Positions 43,324 through 54,328 of a stretch of 64,000 nt of DNA are shown one piece after another; position 1 is the first letter of the stretch; each line of letters opens with the position of its first letter. The notes under the pieces were generated by a model. It ran no database searches. It was not told the DNA's origin and saw only the letters and a program-made list of their open reading frames with translations. The stretch spans positions 44,726,409 through 44,790,408 of the forward strand of contig CM035151.1 in NCBI GenBank assembly GCA_020205615.1, in the 5' to 3' direction. The position numbers and the translations under genes were made by a program. This DNA is from Panax quinquefolius. Its lineage: Eukaryota; Streptophyta; Magnoliopsida; Apiales; Araliaceae.

Positions 43324-43359
43324 AATATGAGTTTGTTGTGTCACCACAAGACAAATATT
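43324..43359 (+). other. Leader hairpin 1 of copia-2
   Basis: AATAT (43324-43328) with ATATT (43355-43359) outside, TTGTG and CACAA (43336-43349) inside around TCAC. An alternative pairing TTTGT/ACAAA also exists. Confidence 0.6.
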
Positions 43360-43412
43360 AAGTATTTAAGATGTTAATTTATCACATTTGATGCTTATAA
43401 AGAAAATTGAAT

Positions 43413-43448
43413 AATATTATTTTCTTGTGTCACCACAAGGATAATATT
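43413..43448 (+). other. Leader hairpin 2 of copia-2
   Basis: Outer stem AATATTAT (43413-43420) with ATAATATT (43441-43448), inner stem CTTGTG (43424-43429) with CACAAG (43434-43439), loop TCAC. Both stems are perfect; the inner one is one pair longer than in copia-1. Confidence 0.65.
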
Positions 43449-43599
43449 TTTTTTTTTTTTGAATATATGAAAGTGCTAGGTTGGACTTAACTTAGATAAT
43501 TTTAATTGGGATGTTCCACCACTCTAAGAGAAACATAAGGAATTACATGATTGTAATTGACAAGTTTCTACCAAATCAAAATAATCTAAGAAAACCATC

Positions 43600-44102
43600 T
43601 GTATAACATCCACAATGCAGTCAAATATTGATTCATTATTTTACAAAAATGGTGAGGAATTAGAAGAAAAATGGAACAACAAGGAAAAGGGTGAGCTCAA
43701 CTAGCCCAAGAAAGAATATTACGACTAAGATAATATACAACAAATTATCGTTATCTCCATCAGGAAAAAAATCAACAAGAAATGGGTAGAATACAACCTA
43801 CGCAATCAATATTCTATAATGAACATAAACAATTCATCAAGACACTATAATCTATGAATTTAATAGTCCATCATCAATATTTTATCCCTCGTAACATCAA
43901 TCAATATTCATCTCAAATCAAATATTCATCTTTGCACTACAGTGCCAAAGATATTCATCAATCTGGCCATGTTCATCTCAACACTGCTCATCTTTGCACT
44001 AAAGGCCAAAGATAAATTAAATCATTCATTACATGAATAATGAGATATCGTGAATAAAGCCGTATCGTAAATAGTAACCGACACCAAAAGATAGAAATTC
44101 CA
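43600..44102 (-). repeat. Gypsy LTR fragment in the copia-2 leader
   Basis: Minus-strand LTR text without its 3' end: it starts inside the LTR (compare 29630), runs through ATGGTGAGGA, the TGAGCTCA block, the GCACT...GCCAAAGATATTC array (43915-44010) and GACACCAAAAGATAGAAATT, with internal deletions. No TSD is visible. Confidence 0.7.
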
Positions 44103-44156
44103 TGATGTATTATTGACAAGGAGTTATCTACCTATTTATTTATATATATAGTTTGT

Positions 44157-44232
44157 TCAATAATTAATTATTCACAAATAATATTACGCACCATTATGAT
44201 TTCCTTAAAAAGTAGGGCCTCTCCTTCATCGC
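44157..44232 (-). repeat. Second gypsy LTR patch inside leader hairpin 3
   Basis: CAATAATTAATTATTCACAA to CTCTCCTTC corresponds to about 31370-31470 of a minus LTR. Between this patch and the previous one lies 55 bp of ordinary copia leader (44103-44156). The patch replaces GTGTCAC of the hairpin 3 loop. Confidence 0.65.
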
Positions 44233-44447
44233 ACAAGGCTATTATATATATTTGAAATGAGATCCTTATTCTCACTAACAAAAACTTTAATTAGATTTTG
44301 TCGGGACTATATAAATGAGAGTAATATAGTTTGAAGAAAATATAGTGGAAAAATACCAATATAAAAATAAGACCTAATTTATTTCTGGTAATTAATTAAA
44401 TGAATGTTTGCTTAAAATATTGTCTTTTACATGCGAAAATTTTGAAA

Positions 44448-45480
44448 ATGTCACATTCACTAATTTCACTTGCATAGCGCATACTTGATGCTAACAAACT
44501 GACTGGACCAAATTATACGGACTGGTTAAGGAATTTGAGAATTGTTCTCATTGTTGAAAAGATTTCTTATGTCCTAAATTCCCGTGCACGCAAAAGTTGA
44601 GAGAGATGACCTCTAAGAAAGAGATTGCTACTTTTAAAAGTGGCAAGATGATGCATCGTGGCTCAATGCATTACGCCGCATCCACGAAAGTAACGAGCTT
44701 CAACACAAGATGAAATCATGAATGCTCTACTATGCTTCTCGCACCTTCAAGAGTTGTATGGTGAGCAAAGTAGACCGCTAGATATGAAATATCTAAGGAG
44801 CTCTTCCAATCTCGGATGACCGAGGGTACTACTGTTGAGACTCATGTCTTAAAGATGATCAATCTGATTGAACGTCTTGGACAGCTTGGGTTCGTCATGG
44901 ATGGGGAGTTGAGTCAAGATTTAGTCTTGCAGTCACTCCCGGACACCTTCTCATAATTTGTTGTGAATTTTCAAATGAATAAGTTAGATGTCAGCTTGCC
45001 TGAATTACTTAACATGTTGAAAACTGCTGAAGGTCACTTCCCATCCAAGAAGAACCATGTCTTACTGGTAGATGATTCTTCCGAGAAAAGGAATAGGCCC
45101 ATGGTATCTTTTGAAAAGAAGAAATCCATGAAGGCTAAGGGAAAGGCGAAAGTGAATGATCAAAAGAAACCTGATCCAGCTATCAAAGGAATTTGCTTCG
45201 ATTGCAACAAGCCGGGTCACTAGATGAGGAACTGCAAGGATTATCTTGCAGAACAAAAGCAGAAGAAGCTTGGAGAAGCTCCGAATCCTAATCAAGGTTT
45301 GTTTATGATTGAAATTAATTTTTCTAAAAGTCAATCTTCTACTTGGATATTGGATACCGGCTGTGGTTCTCACATATGTAATAATATGCAGGGACTGGTC
45401 AGAAATATAAAGTCGAAAGAGGATGAGGTCGTCCTACAGTGGGAAATAAAGCAAAGGTTGCTTTGCATTAATTTGTAGGG
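44448..45480 (+). pseudogene. gag: copia-2 gag and protease (broken)
   Basis: ATG at 44448 (MSHSLIS) as in copia-1. DWLRNLRIVLIVEKISYVLN is followed by frameshifts between 44580 and 44750, then ELYGEQ, RYEISKELFQSRMTEGTT, TAA at 44954-44956 (shared), NFQMNKLDVSLPELLNMLKT. Around 45168-45180 the codons KKPDPAI are uninterrupted, giving the empty-site version of the copia-1 insertion. The zinc knuckle (45194-45234) has TAG in place of tryptophan (CFDCNKPGH-stop-MRNC). Protease WILDTGCGSH has D-T-G at 45353-45361. Confidence 0.87.
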
Positions 45481-45937
45481 ACTTATTGTTTAGCACTTTG
45501 CCTACGGCAAGTTCATTAATTTAAATAATTGTTATTTTGTTCCAAATATCATTAGAAACATTATTTCTATCTCTATTTGATATGAATGGTTTTAACATTA
45601 TAATAAAGAACAACAGTTGTTCTATTTATAATGATAATATTTTATATGGTGTTGGTAATTTGCGAAATAGACTTTATATACTTGACTTGCATGAAAATAT
45701 ACTTCAAATTAAACAAACTAAGAAAAGGAAAAGAGATGATGTTAATTATACCTTCATGTGGGCAATCGAGACTTCATTCATATTAATGAAACAAGATTAT
45801 CCAAGTTGCATAAAAGATGGGGTTTGCTAGAGCTATCGGATTATGAATCATATCCAACTTGTGAATCTTGTCTCATGGGCAAAATGACTAAATCTCCTTT
45901 TAGTGGAAAAGGAGAAAGAGTTACAGAGTTGTAAGCG
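45481..45937 (+). pseudogene. copia-2 protease tail and integrase zinc region
   Basis: Readable as NIRNIISISILDMNGFNIII-like text, SCSIYNDNILYGVGNLRN, then the zinc region with frameshifts at 45762 and 45810 (the first H-C pair is damaged), CESCLMGKMTKSPFSGKGER, and TAA at 45932-45934, the same stop as copia-1. Confidence 0.8.
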
Positions 45938-46789
45938 TTGGTACACATAGATGTATGTGGACCTATGACAACGAATGCACGAGGAGGATATTCTTATTTT
46001 ATTACATTCACTGACGATCACTCAAGATTTGGATATGTGTATTTAATGAAATACAAATCTGAATCATTTGAAAAGTTCAAAGAGTTCAGAAGTGAAGTAG
46101 ATAAGCAAACTGGTAAGAGTATTAAGATTCTTCGATCTGATCGAGGAGGAGAATACTTAAGTGGTGAGTTTCTCAATTGTCTCAAAGAAAATGGTATAAT
46201 CTCACAATGGACTCCACCAGGGACGCCACAGATGAATGGTGTATCTGAAAGGAGAAATCGAACATTGTTGGACATGGTTCGATCCATGATGAGCTTTACC
46301 GACCTTCCAATTTTCTTCTGGAGATATGCCCTAGAATCGGCTGCATACCTACTTAACAAGGTATCTACAAAATCCGTCCCCAAGACCCCATATGAGTTAT
46401 GGACAGGGAGGAAACCAAATCTTAAGCATGTTAAGACTTTGGGTTGTCCAGCTTATGTCAAAAAGTTTGAAAACGATAAGCTACAGACTAGATCTGACAA
46501 ATGTAGATTTGTGGGATACCCTAAAGAAACATCGGGGTATTATTTCTATCATCCAACTGATCAAAAGGTGTTTGTTGTGAAACATGCTGCCTTTTTGGAA
46601 AAGGAGTTTATCCTTGAAGGGGTCAGTGGGAGTAAGATATATCTTGAGGAGGTTCAAGAACCACAAAATACTACAGATCAAAGTGAGGTACCTAACCAAG
46701 TAGATATTCCTTATGTACCACACCATATTCGTAAATCTGGAAGAGTACCGAAGATACCTGATAGGTATGGACTTGTCATAGAGGACGAC
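45938..46789 (+). pseudogene. copia-2 integrase core and C-terminus (longest open stretch in the window)
   Basis: About 284 uninterrupted codons. The catalytic triad is intact: D in [10 protein letters not shown] in [14 protein letters not shown] in [13 protein letters not shown]. Then [20 protein letters not shown], the [12 protein letters not shown] and [20 protein letters not shown] segments typical of the copia integrase C-terminus, and [19 protein letters not shown]. The frame then enters the solo LTR at 46790 and stops eight codons later. No methionine context or promoter suggests that this piece is expressed alone; the upstream TAA and downstream LTR make it a fragment. Confidence 0.88.
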
Positions 46790-48128
46790 TGTAAGACCCC
46801 AACTTATTATTAATGAAATTTAATTTTCTCTATTTTGAAATAGTAAGGGTTGATTTGATTAATGTGGATAGTTATGGGTAAAATACGCAAATATTTCAAA
46901 ATTAGCAAGTGGTTATAAAATATTCATTGTTGTCGAGGAATATTCGTTTGGTCGTGGAATATTAAGATCTTTGTGGGGGAATATTCGCATGCGGCAGCGT
47001 TGTGACCATGTGGGCCCCATAACTTGAAAGCGATTGGATGAAGAAAAACGACAAATATAAGTTGGTTAAAAATAATCGGCGTAGTTATTACTGCTTAATC
47101 ATTGTTAAAATACTCGGTGGGTTAAAACACGAAGCATTACCAGTATTGCACCAATTATTGATTCTTACGTGAAGGCACTACTCAATAATGGTTACGATAA
47201 TTACTTTATTCAATTATTTTATTGATTTAATAATTGCCAAGCGTTGATATTTTATATTCTTGATGTTTCAATAATTGTCATTACACAAAGATTTTTTCAC
47301 TATCGAAGCAATAATTCATATTATCTCGAATAATATTATTAGATAACATTATTGGCAATGTCTAGAAAGTTACTGTCTAAGGAGAGGTTTGGTCACCTAA
47401 TTGCGCCGCCATGAAGAGAAATTCTTATTGAAAGCCCCTCTTTCCCTGAACCTGCTGTTGTCGATATTGTGATTCTCAGTAATATTATTTGTGAATAAAT
47501 AATTATTGATTCATATGATGAGGAAAATATTGATTTTATGTGGATATAGATGGAGAAAATTTTAATGTGACAATTGTTGAAAATGGAAATTTTATCTTTT
47601 TCTCGATAAAATAATTTATTTAAATATATTATTATATTTTAATAATATAATAATGGTGATATTTTTACAACGAATGTGGGATATATGAGTATACGAGGAG
47701 GAAGAGTATTTTTGTTGCAATAAATGTTTAAAACATGTTAAACATGTCAATTGGACCCCATTTATTATTCGAATTTGATTATAAATTTGTAAAATCCCCG
47801 TTTGTGGATTTCGGTCAATTTCTGTTTGGAATTTGGAAAAACTTTCTTCTGTAAAGTTGTAGAGAATTGAATTTCCTATAAAACTCAAGAGATTTGAATT
47901 TTCTGATAGAAGGGCTATTTATTATGAATTATTGAAGTTCAAGCTCAAAATAATTGATTTTTGGAAGTTTAAAATATTTTAAATAATAAAAACGTTTTTT
48001 GTTTGTTTTGTGGGCTACAACATGTGCATAATGAGCTGAGATCAGATCTAGGAAGGTTAGCGAGAAATTTTAATATATATATTAATATTTTATTAAATTT
48101 TCTCGCTTTGGTGTTCTAAGTATTTTCC

Positions 48129-48137
48129 TATAAATAG
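48129..48137 (+). promoter_or_regulatory. LTR TATA box
   Basis: TATAAATAG followed by GGTGCTTAGG. Confidence 0.75.
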
Positions 48138-48714
48138 GGTGCTTAGGTTAGAATTGAAAATCACACCGAAATCAAAGTTTTCTCTCTCTATTATCGAAGT
48201 TTATTCTTGTGAGTATTTTGAGTATACTTTGAGTATTGTTAGACGCATAAGAAGTTCCTTCAAAGACTATATACTTGATTTCCAAATAAATCTTAATCTT
48301 TCGAGGTAAGGGATATTATTTTTTTCGTAATGATATTATTTCTTCAATATCATTATCTTAAAATATTGATCTGAACTTTTAATCAAATTTGAAACTTTTA
48401 GTGTTCTGGGTTACTATTCACGTGTACTGGCCTTATTCACGTATACTGATACTTATTCACGAATACGACACTATTCATCTAAAAATGAAAATTTTCCTTT
48501 TCGTCCAAAACATCTATTCTGGATACTAGCTTTGATTGTATCCATGTTTTGATCATTTTTGAATTTTACACCACTATGATTATTTTTGAGGTATTGTTGG
48601 ACATGGATAAAACAAAGTACTGAATCCTTAATCCTTAATCCTTGTCATTTTGTTTCACCGGATTCGGTTCTTTAAAAATATTTTTCATCATCCTCGGTCT
48701 TAAATGATGATATT

Positions 48715-48860
48715 ATTGAATATCTTTGGCCCAGTAGTGCAAAGATGAATGATTTCGATGAATATCTTTGGCCCGTAGTGCAAAGATGAAATGTGTGTTT
48801 AGATGAACATGACCAATCGATGAATATCTTTGGCTTTGTAGTGCAAAGATGAATATTTGA
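48715..48860 (+). repeat. Tandem array with TTTGGCCCGTAGTGCAAAG units
   Basis: Three units, least altered version of the motif GGCCCGTAGTGCAAAGATGA that is repeated in all LTRs of the family. Confidence 0.8.
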
Positions 48861-49403
48861 TTCCGATGTATATTGATTGATGTTACAGGGATAAAAGATG
48901 AGCGATGAACTTTTAAATTCATACATAGAAGATAGTAGTTTGCATTCTCTACTTAACTCTTCTAATGAATTATTATTTCATTGCGAATATTGATTTAAAA
49001 TTTGTTGTCTATTATATTCTATTAGATTTTTCCTGTTGAAGACTAACGATAATTTGTTGTATATTATCTTAGTCATAATATTCTTCTTTCGGGCTAGTTG
49101 AGCTCACCCTTTTCCTTTTTGTTCCATTTTTTCTTCTCGTGAGGCGAGAATATAAATGAGTACAGTTAGCTCGGGGATGGAATGAAGGTTCTAGAAAGAG
49201 TTGTTTAGTAGTCCTCACCATTTTTGTAAAATAATGTATCAATAAATGTGATGAGGATTTATTTGAGTATAGATATTGTCTAGAAGATAATATTTGTATT
49301 CAAACTCACGCTTTCTTGTTGTAATAATAAATTTGTAGTTGTTTCTGTACCATGTATTGACAACTCAGAATGGGTGATGTATACCTATTTTGGGGGCGTC
49401 ACA

Positions 49404-50520
49404 ATGACGATAAGGTATGCATCATAGATGATGATGATCCATTGAATTACGAACATGCTATGAGTAGTAAAGACTCAGAGAAGTGGCAAGAAGCCATGAA
49501 ATTCGAGATGGACTCCATGTATGAAAACCAAGTATGGACTTTGGTTTCACCACCTGAAGGCATTAAGCCTATTGGGTGTAAATGGGTCTTTAAAAGAAAG
49601 ACTGGAGCAAATGGCAAGGTAGAAACCTATAAGGCCTGACTGGTCGGAAAAGGTTTGAAACAAAGACAAGGAGTTGACTACGACGAAACCTTTTCACCAG
49701 TAGCAATGCTCAAGTCCATTCGGATTTTGCTTACGATTGCAGCTTACCATGACTACGAAATCTGGCAGATGGTCGTGAAAACGGCCTTCCTCAATGGGAA
49801 ACTTGAGGAGGATGTGTATATGATACAACCAGAGGGATTTGTTTCAAAGGTTGGAACAAATCAAGTCTCAGAAGCTACTGACGATCCATTTATGGATTGA
49901 AGCAAGCTTCTCGTAGGTGAAACATCCGTTTTGATGAGACAATCAAAGAGTTTGATTTTATCATAAATGAGGATGAACCATGTGTGTACAAGAAGGTTAG
50001 TGGAAACGCTATTTCATTCCTCGTATTATATGTTGATGATATATTACTGATAGGGAATGATATTCAATGCTACAATCAATTAAAATCTGGTTATCTAAAC
50101 ACTTCTCCATGAAGGACTTGGGAGAAATATCCTATATTTTGGGGATAAAGATCTATAGAGATAGATCTAAGAGGATGCTTGGCTTATCCCAAGGAACGTA
50201 CATTGATTCGATGCTAAATAAGTTTAGCATGGAAGATTCCAAAAAAGGTCTCATACCGATGAGCCATGGAATATATCTCTCCAAGAAACAGGCCCCAAAG
50301 ACACCTGAAGAGAGAGACCGTATAAGTAAAATTCCTTATGCTTCAGCAATAGGATCTATTATGTACGGTATGATATGTACTAGACCAGATGTCGCTCATG
50401 CACTTAGTGTAACAAGCGGATATCAGTCGAATCCAGGAGAAGAACACTGGAAGGCAGTGAAAAATATCTTAAAGTACTTAAGAAGAACTAAGGATGTATT
50501 TCTTGTCTACGGTGGATCTG
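49404..50520 (+). pseudogene. copia-2 reverse transcriptase (broken)
   Basis: After the LTR: DDKVCIIDDDDPLNYEHAMS, KWVFKRKTGANGKVETYKA, TGA at 49637-49639, GVDYDETFSPVAMLKSIRIL, AFLNGKLEEDVYMIQPEGF. At 49867-49871 CTCAG replaces CTG of copia-1 and shifts the frame. Catalytic Y-V-D-D is at 50029-50040. The following connection domain is open for 186 codons (50067-50627): HFSMKDLGEISYILGIKIYR, YASAIGSIMYGMICTRPDVA. It would copy the element RNA into cDNA. Confidence 0.88.
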
Positions 50521-50958
50521 AATTGAAACTAGAGGGCTTCACAGACTCAAGTTTTCAAACAGACCAAGATGAAAGTAAATCCGTTTTGGGGTATGTGTTT
50601 ACCTTAAACAGTGGCGCAGTGAGTTAGAAGAGTTCCAAACAACAAACAGTTATTGATTCAGTGACAGAGGCAGAGTACATAGCTGCAAGTGAAGCTGCAA
50701 AGGAAGTTGTTTGGATGAAGAAGTTCATTACTGAACTTGGTGTGGTTCCTAGCATTACAGGACCAGTCCCTTTACTTTGTGACAACACCAGAGCTGTTGC
50801 GCAGGATAAGGAACTCAGGTCTCATCAGAAATCCAAACACGTGTTGCGGCGGTTTCATTTGATCAGAGAGATCATTGAATGAGGAGACGTCACCCTCGAG
50901 CGTGTGGACTCTCAAGATAATATTGAAGATCCATTTACTAAAGCGTTAACACAACAAC
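50521..50958 (+). pseudogene. copia-2 RNase H, 5' part
   Basis: LEGFTDSSFQTDQDESKSVL (first aspartate), TAG at 50625-50627 in SWKS, TEAEYIAASEAAKEVVWMKK (glutamate), CDNTRAVAQDKELRSHQKSK (aspartate), TGA at 50880-50882, DPFTKALTQQ. The copy is cut after ACAAC (50954-50958) by a minus-strand LTR and ends at 54266-54328. Confidence 0.88.
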
Positions 50959-51669
50959 TATGACGCCCCCAAAACAGGAATACATCACCCATCTTGAGTC
51001 GCCAGATATCACACTATAAAAATTAAATACAAACTTCATTTATACAACTGTTGAACTGTCGTGCAGAGTACGACAACAGTTAACTGTGAGTTTTAATACA
51101 ATATTGTCTCGTAGATCGTATCCAAACTCAAATTATTACAATGTCATATAAAATACAACAGCAAATATTTCAAGACCCCAAAGAAGATTACTATCTTGTT
51201 TATTCTAATGAGGTGTACTTTTGACGCTTTCAAAGTCGGGTTCTCATCACCCTATTGTTGTTCGCCAAAATCAATTATTAAGTGACGTATAAAATAAGAC
51301 ACATACATCTTAGGTCCTCAATACAATTATCTGTTGCAAGTCATGCCATTTTATAATGTATTGAGAAACTTCAACGATCTCGGACCATCACACTATTTCC
51401 TCATTATCCCACACCCAAACCCGGCTACACTCTTATTACCCCGAATTGTGAAGCAAAAGGGTGAGCACAACTAGCCCAGTAAAGAATATCATAACTAAAG
51501 ATAATTAAATTATCAATAGCTTTTGTCAATAATAAATCAGAGATTTAGAACATATGGTAGATAATAAAACTTTTCAACCATAATTGCAGCGGAATCAAAT
51601 ATCCATTAGAAGAGTTAAATAGAATATAATGTCTACTTTCTCCTCCAAATTAAAAGTCCATCGTTATTA

Positions 51670-52240
51670 TTTCATTCCTGTAATACTCATCAACAGTTCT
51701 TCGTTGTACCCAAGACAAAGAGAACTTTCATCACCTGTCTTCACCTGAACCACTAAAGATTTTAATTAAATTCACAATTCATATTTATAATCATGTAAAT
51801 CAACAGCCTCTCCTTGCCACAAAGGATTAATAGAATGTTTACTCAATATCCTTACCCCAAAGGTCAAGATATTCAAATGTAATAACAATGATCATATGAA
51901 TCGGTTGTCTATCTTTGCACTACGGACAAAGATATTCAACTATAAAACCAATGGTCATGATCATACCAATCAATTGTGCAAAGATTGCACTACGACCAAA
52001 AAGACATTCAACTTGTTAACTAATGGACATGATCCCGCCAATCACATCATTGAATTATCCATGCACTACGGCCAAGGATATTCGTTATTATCACTAGTGG
52101 TCATGATCATGTCATACACCGTCCATCTTCGCACTACTGACGGGTCAAAGCTATCAAACAACGTAGATCATCTTTGCACTACGTGCCATAGATATTCAAC
52201 AACATATCATCTTTTAGACTACAAAGCCAAAGACATAAAA
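51670..52240 (-). repeat. Degenerate array of GTAGTGCAAAGAT units
   Basis: Five to seven loosely spaced units, each with GCACTACGG and AAAGATATTCAA or GGTCATGATCAT elements. Confidence 0.7.
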
Positions 52241-52269
52241 CCGTAAAACCCATAACCAACAAAGATAAT

Positions 52270-53180
52270 AAAGAATGTAATAATAAAAGAATTTCACCAT
52301 GTATGCAGATGCCATGTATGACGAGTTATTCCAACATAATAATAAAGAATGGAATAATAAAATAATTTCACCATGTATGCGATTACCCAGATGGCATGTA
52401 ACGGGTTATTCCAACATAATAATAAAGAATGGAATAATCAAGAATTTCACCATGCGCATCGTAATCAAGCGCATGACGAGTTATTCCAATAGAATAATAA
52501 ATGCGGAATAATAAATAATGGAACCAGGTCCTGTCCAGAAACGCATGACGAGGATATTATAATGAGAATAGTAAAGAATGAAATAATAAATAATGGAATA
52601 ACAACAGACTTCACCGTATATACGAATCCAATCACATCGAGTTATTCCAACGAATAATAAAGAATGGAATAACAACAAACTTCACCGGTATACTAGAATC
52701 CACGTGTATACGAGTTTATTCAACAGAATAATAAATAATGGAACCAAATTGAAATTCACATTAAAAAGGATATTCCGACAGAATATTAAATATGGAATAA
52801 TAAATAATGGAACCAAAGTCGGTGAAATTAATAATAGCCAGGATATTCTGACAGAATAATAAAGAACGGAATAATAAAAGAATTTCACCAAGTATGCGGT
52901 ACTTCGCATAAACAGGTTATTCCAACATAATAATAAAGAATGGAATAACAGAAGAAGATCACCAAGTATTGGGTAAACCGCATATACAGGTCATTCCACC
53001 AAGTATAGGGTAAACCGCGCATACAGGTTATTCCAACAGAATAATAAAGAATGGAATAACAAAAGAAGATCACCAAGTATTGGGTAAACCGCATATACAG
53101 GTCATTCCACCAAGTATAGGGTAAACCGCGCATACAGGTTATTCCAACAGAATAATAAAGAATGGAATAACAGAAGTTCT
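52270..53180 (-). repeat. Largest hairpin-unit array
   Basis: About thirteen units with ATTCCAACAGAATAATAAAG. Its right end contains a near-perfect 111-bp higher-order duplication (about 52950-53060 and 53061-53171), each with CACCAAGTATTGGGTAAACC and GTATAGGGTAAACCGCGCAT. 111 is divisible by three, which explains a 106-codon open frame through it. Confidence 0.88.
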
Positions 53181-53434
53181 CTTCATGAATACGAAAGAAT
53201 AACACCCCTTACGGGTACAACAAATAATATCCCTTACCATAATAATATCCATTTACCTTTCAAATAAGAGTATTCCGACTAGTAGGGCGAGGATATACTC
53301 GAAGAAAACTTGCACTACTCTCAAAGTTTTCTTAAACTCTAAAGAAATACGCTCAAGATTATAGAAGAAGAATTCTCTCTATAGTTTCTCTCTAGAGTTT
53401 CAAGAATTAAATGAAATAATGAATGAATGAGCTT

Positions 53435-53442
53435 CATTTATA
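53435..53442 (-). promoter_or_regulatory. LTR TATA box (variant)
   Basis: TATAAATG on the minus strand, where the other LTRs have TATAAATAG; same context (TTCTA before, AAGCTCATTC after). Confidence 0.65.
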
Positions 53443-53519
53443 GAAGAATGGAAAGAATAAGAACTAACCCATGAACGGTCCGCAGTTGATTTACTTTAAT
53501 CGGACGGTCATATATTTAA

Positions 53520-53870
53520 AGCAAAATCTTTTAAATAAAATAAAATATATTCTATTTTATATAAAAAGATTTTTACTATGCAAACACTATGCAGAACTAT
53601 GCATAATAAAATATAATATATTCTATTTATAGAATAACTTTAATAAAGTCTTATGTTTTATATAAAAGATTTTACTATCTGCAAAACACTATGTATAATA
53701 GAATATAATATATTCTATTTATAGAATAACTTTATAAAAGTATTCTCATTTTATATATAAAAAGATTTTACTATGCAAAATATTATGCATAATAGAATAT
53801 AATATATTCTATTTATAGAATAACTTTATAAAAGTATTCTGTTTTATATAAAAAGCTTTTATGTTATAAT
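53520..53870 (-). repeat. About 120-bp tandem repeat upstream of TATA
   Basis: Three units with ACTATGCAAAACACTATGCA and TATTCTATTTATAGAATAAC. Same family as 37555-38010. Confidence 0.85.
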
Positions 53871-53959
53871 TTCAACCAACGGTCTAAAAAATTAGTACAT
53901 CTCTTCATGGAATAATATTGTACCCAAAAATGATTTGGACCGAAAAGAAATATATTTTG

Positions 53960-54130
53960 TTCGGGTGAATAGTATCTTGTGAATAGTAACTCGTGAATAG
54001 TAACTCGTGAATAGTAACTCATGAATAGTAACTCGTGAATAGTAACTCATGAATAGTAACTTGTGAATAGTATTCTGACACAAAAAGTGTCCCAACTACC
54101 CGAGTGAATAATACTAGAGTGAATAGTAAG
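53960..54130. repeat. GTGAATAGTAACTC minisatellite
   Basis: Seven or more consecutive GTGAATAGTAACTC units of about 15 bp, the most regular version of this repeat in the window. Confidence 0.85.
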
Positions 54131-54265
54131 TGGGTATATTATGACAACTTGTCTACTTTAAAAAAATTTCACATATCACCCTTAACTTTATCCTTTTATC
54201 AATTTAACCATTCACCAAAATAGAAAAATTGAATACTTTTATTTCATAAAATTCGGGGTCTCACA

Positions 54266-54328
54266 ACAACAGTTCGATCGTCACTTAGAGAAGATGGGTA
54301 TGAGATACCACAGCGATTGGCTTTAGTG
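54266..54328 (+). pseudogene. copia-2 pol C-terminus and polypurine tract
   Basis: QQFDRHLEKMGMRYHSDWL-stop, continuing 50958. The polypurine tract AGTGGGATAT follows at 54331-54340. Confidence 0.88.

Larger units (their letters stand above)
41906..44447 (+). other. copia-2 untranslated leader
   Basis: Homologous to 2380-4217. Differences: an expansion of TAGTACT/ATATATAAT units and TA runs at about 42225-42483, a longer TA run at 43131-43180, and patches of minus-strand gypsy LTR at about 43600-44102 and 44157-44232. Leader hairpins 1 and 2 are intact (43324-43359 and 43413-43448). Confidence 0.75.
46790..49403 (+). repeat. Solo gypsy LTR in copia-2 pol
   Basis: TGTAAGACCCC to GGGGGCGTCACA, about 2.6 kb. 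Left flank ACGAC (46785-46789), right flank ATGAC (49404-49408): a target duplication with one C-to-T change. TATA at 48129; GAATAC repeats 48410-48480; TTTGGCCC-GTAGTGCAAAGATGAA array 48715-48860; TGAGCTCA block near 49099. It has the short array type, unlike the LTRs with hairpin units. Confidence 0.92.
50959..54265 (-). repeat. Solo gypsy LTR, minus strand, in copia-2 RNase H
   Basis: About 3.3 kb, from TATGACGCCCC (3' end) to CTCACA (TGTGAGACCCC start). Perfect ACAAC duplications at 50954-50958 and 54266-54270. It carries both array types: GCACTACGGCCAAAG units at about 51670-52240 and the hairpin-unit array at 52270-53180; about three 120-bp repeats upstream of the TATA box (53520-53870) and GTGAATAGTAACTC repeats (53960-54130). 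Longest LTR in the window, mainly because of array length. Confidence 0.92.

Noticed and set aside
45938..46789. Functional domesticated integrase gene
   Set aside because: Although this stretch is open with an intact D-D-E triad, it begins after a stop shared with copia-1, ends by running into an LTR, and has no promoter of its own. The longest frame in a decayed element is expected by chance of mutation and correct consensus.
52885..53205. Open reading frames of 60-124 codons through the LTR arrays, with repeated tyrosine/phenylalanine-rich peptides
   Set aside because: They follow from tandem units whose period is a multiple of three and from AT-rich sequence low in stops on one strand. 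The frame is not conserved between LTR copies and there is no protein-like constraint.
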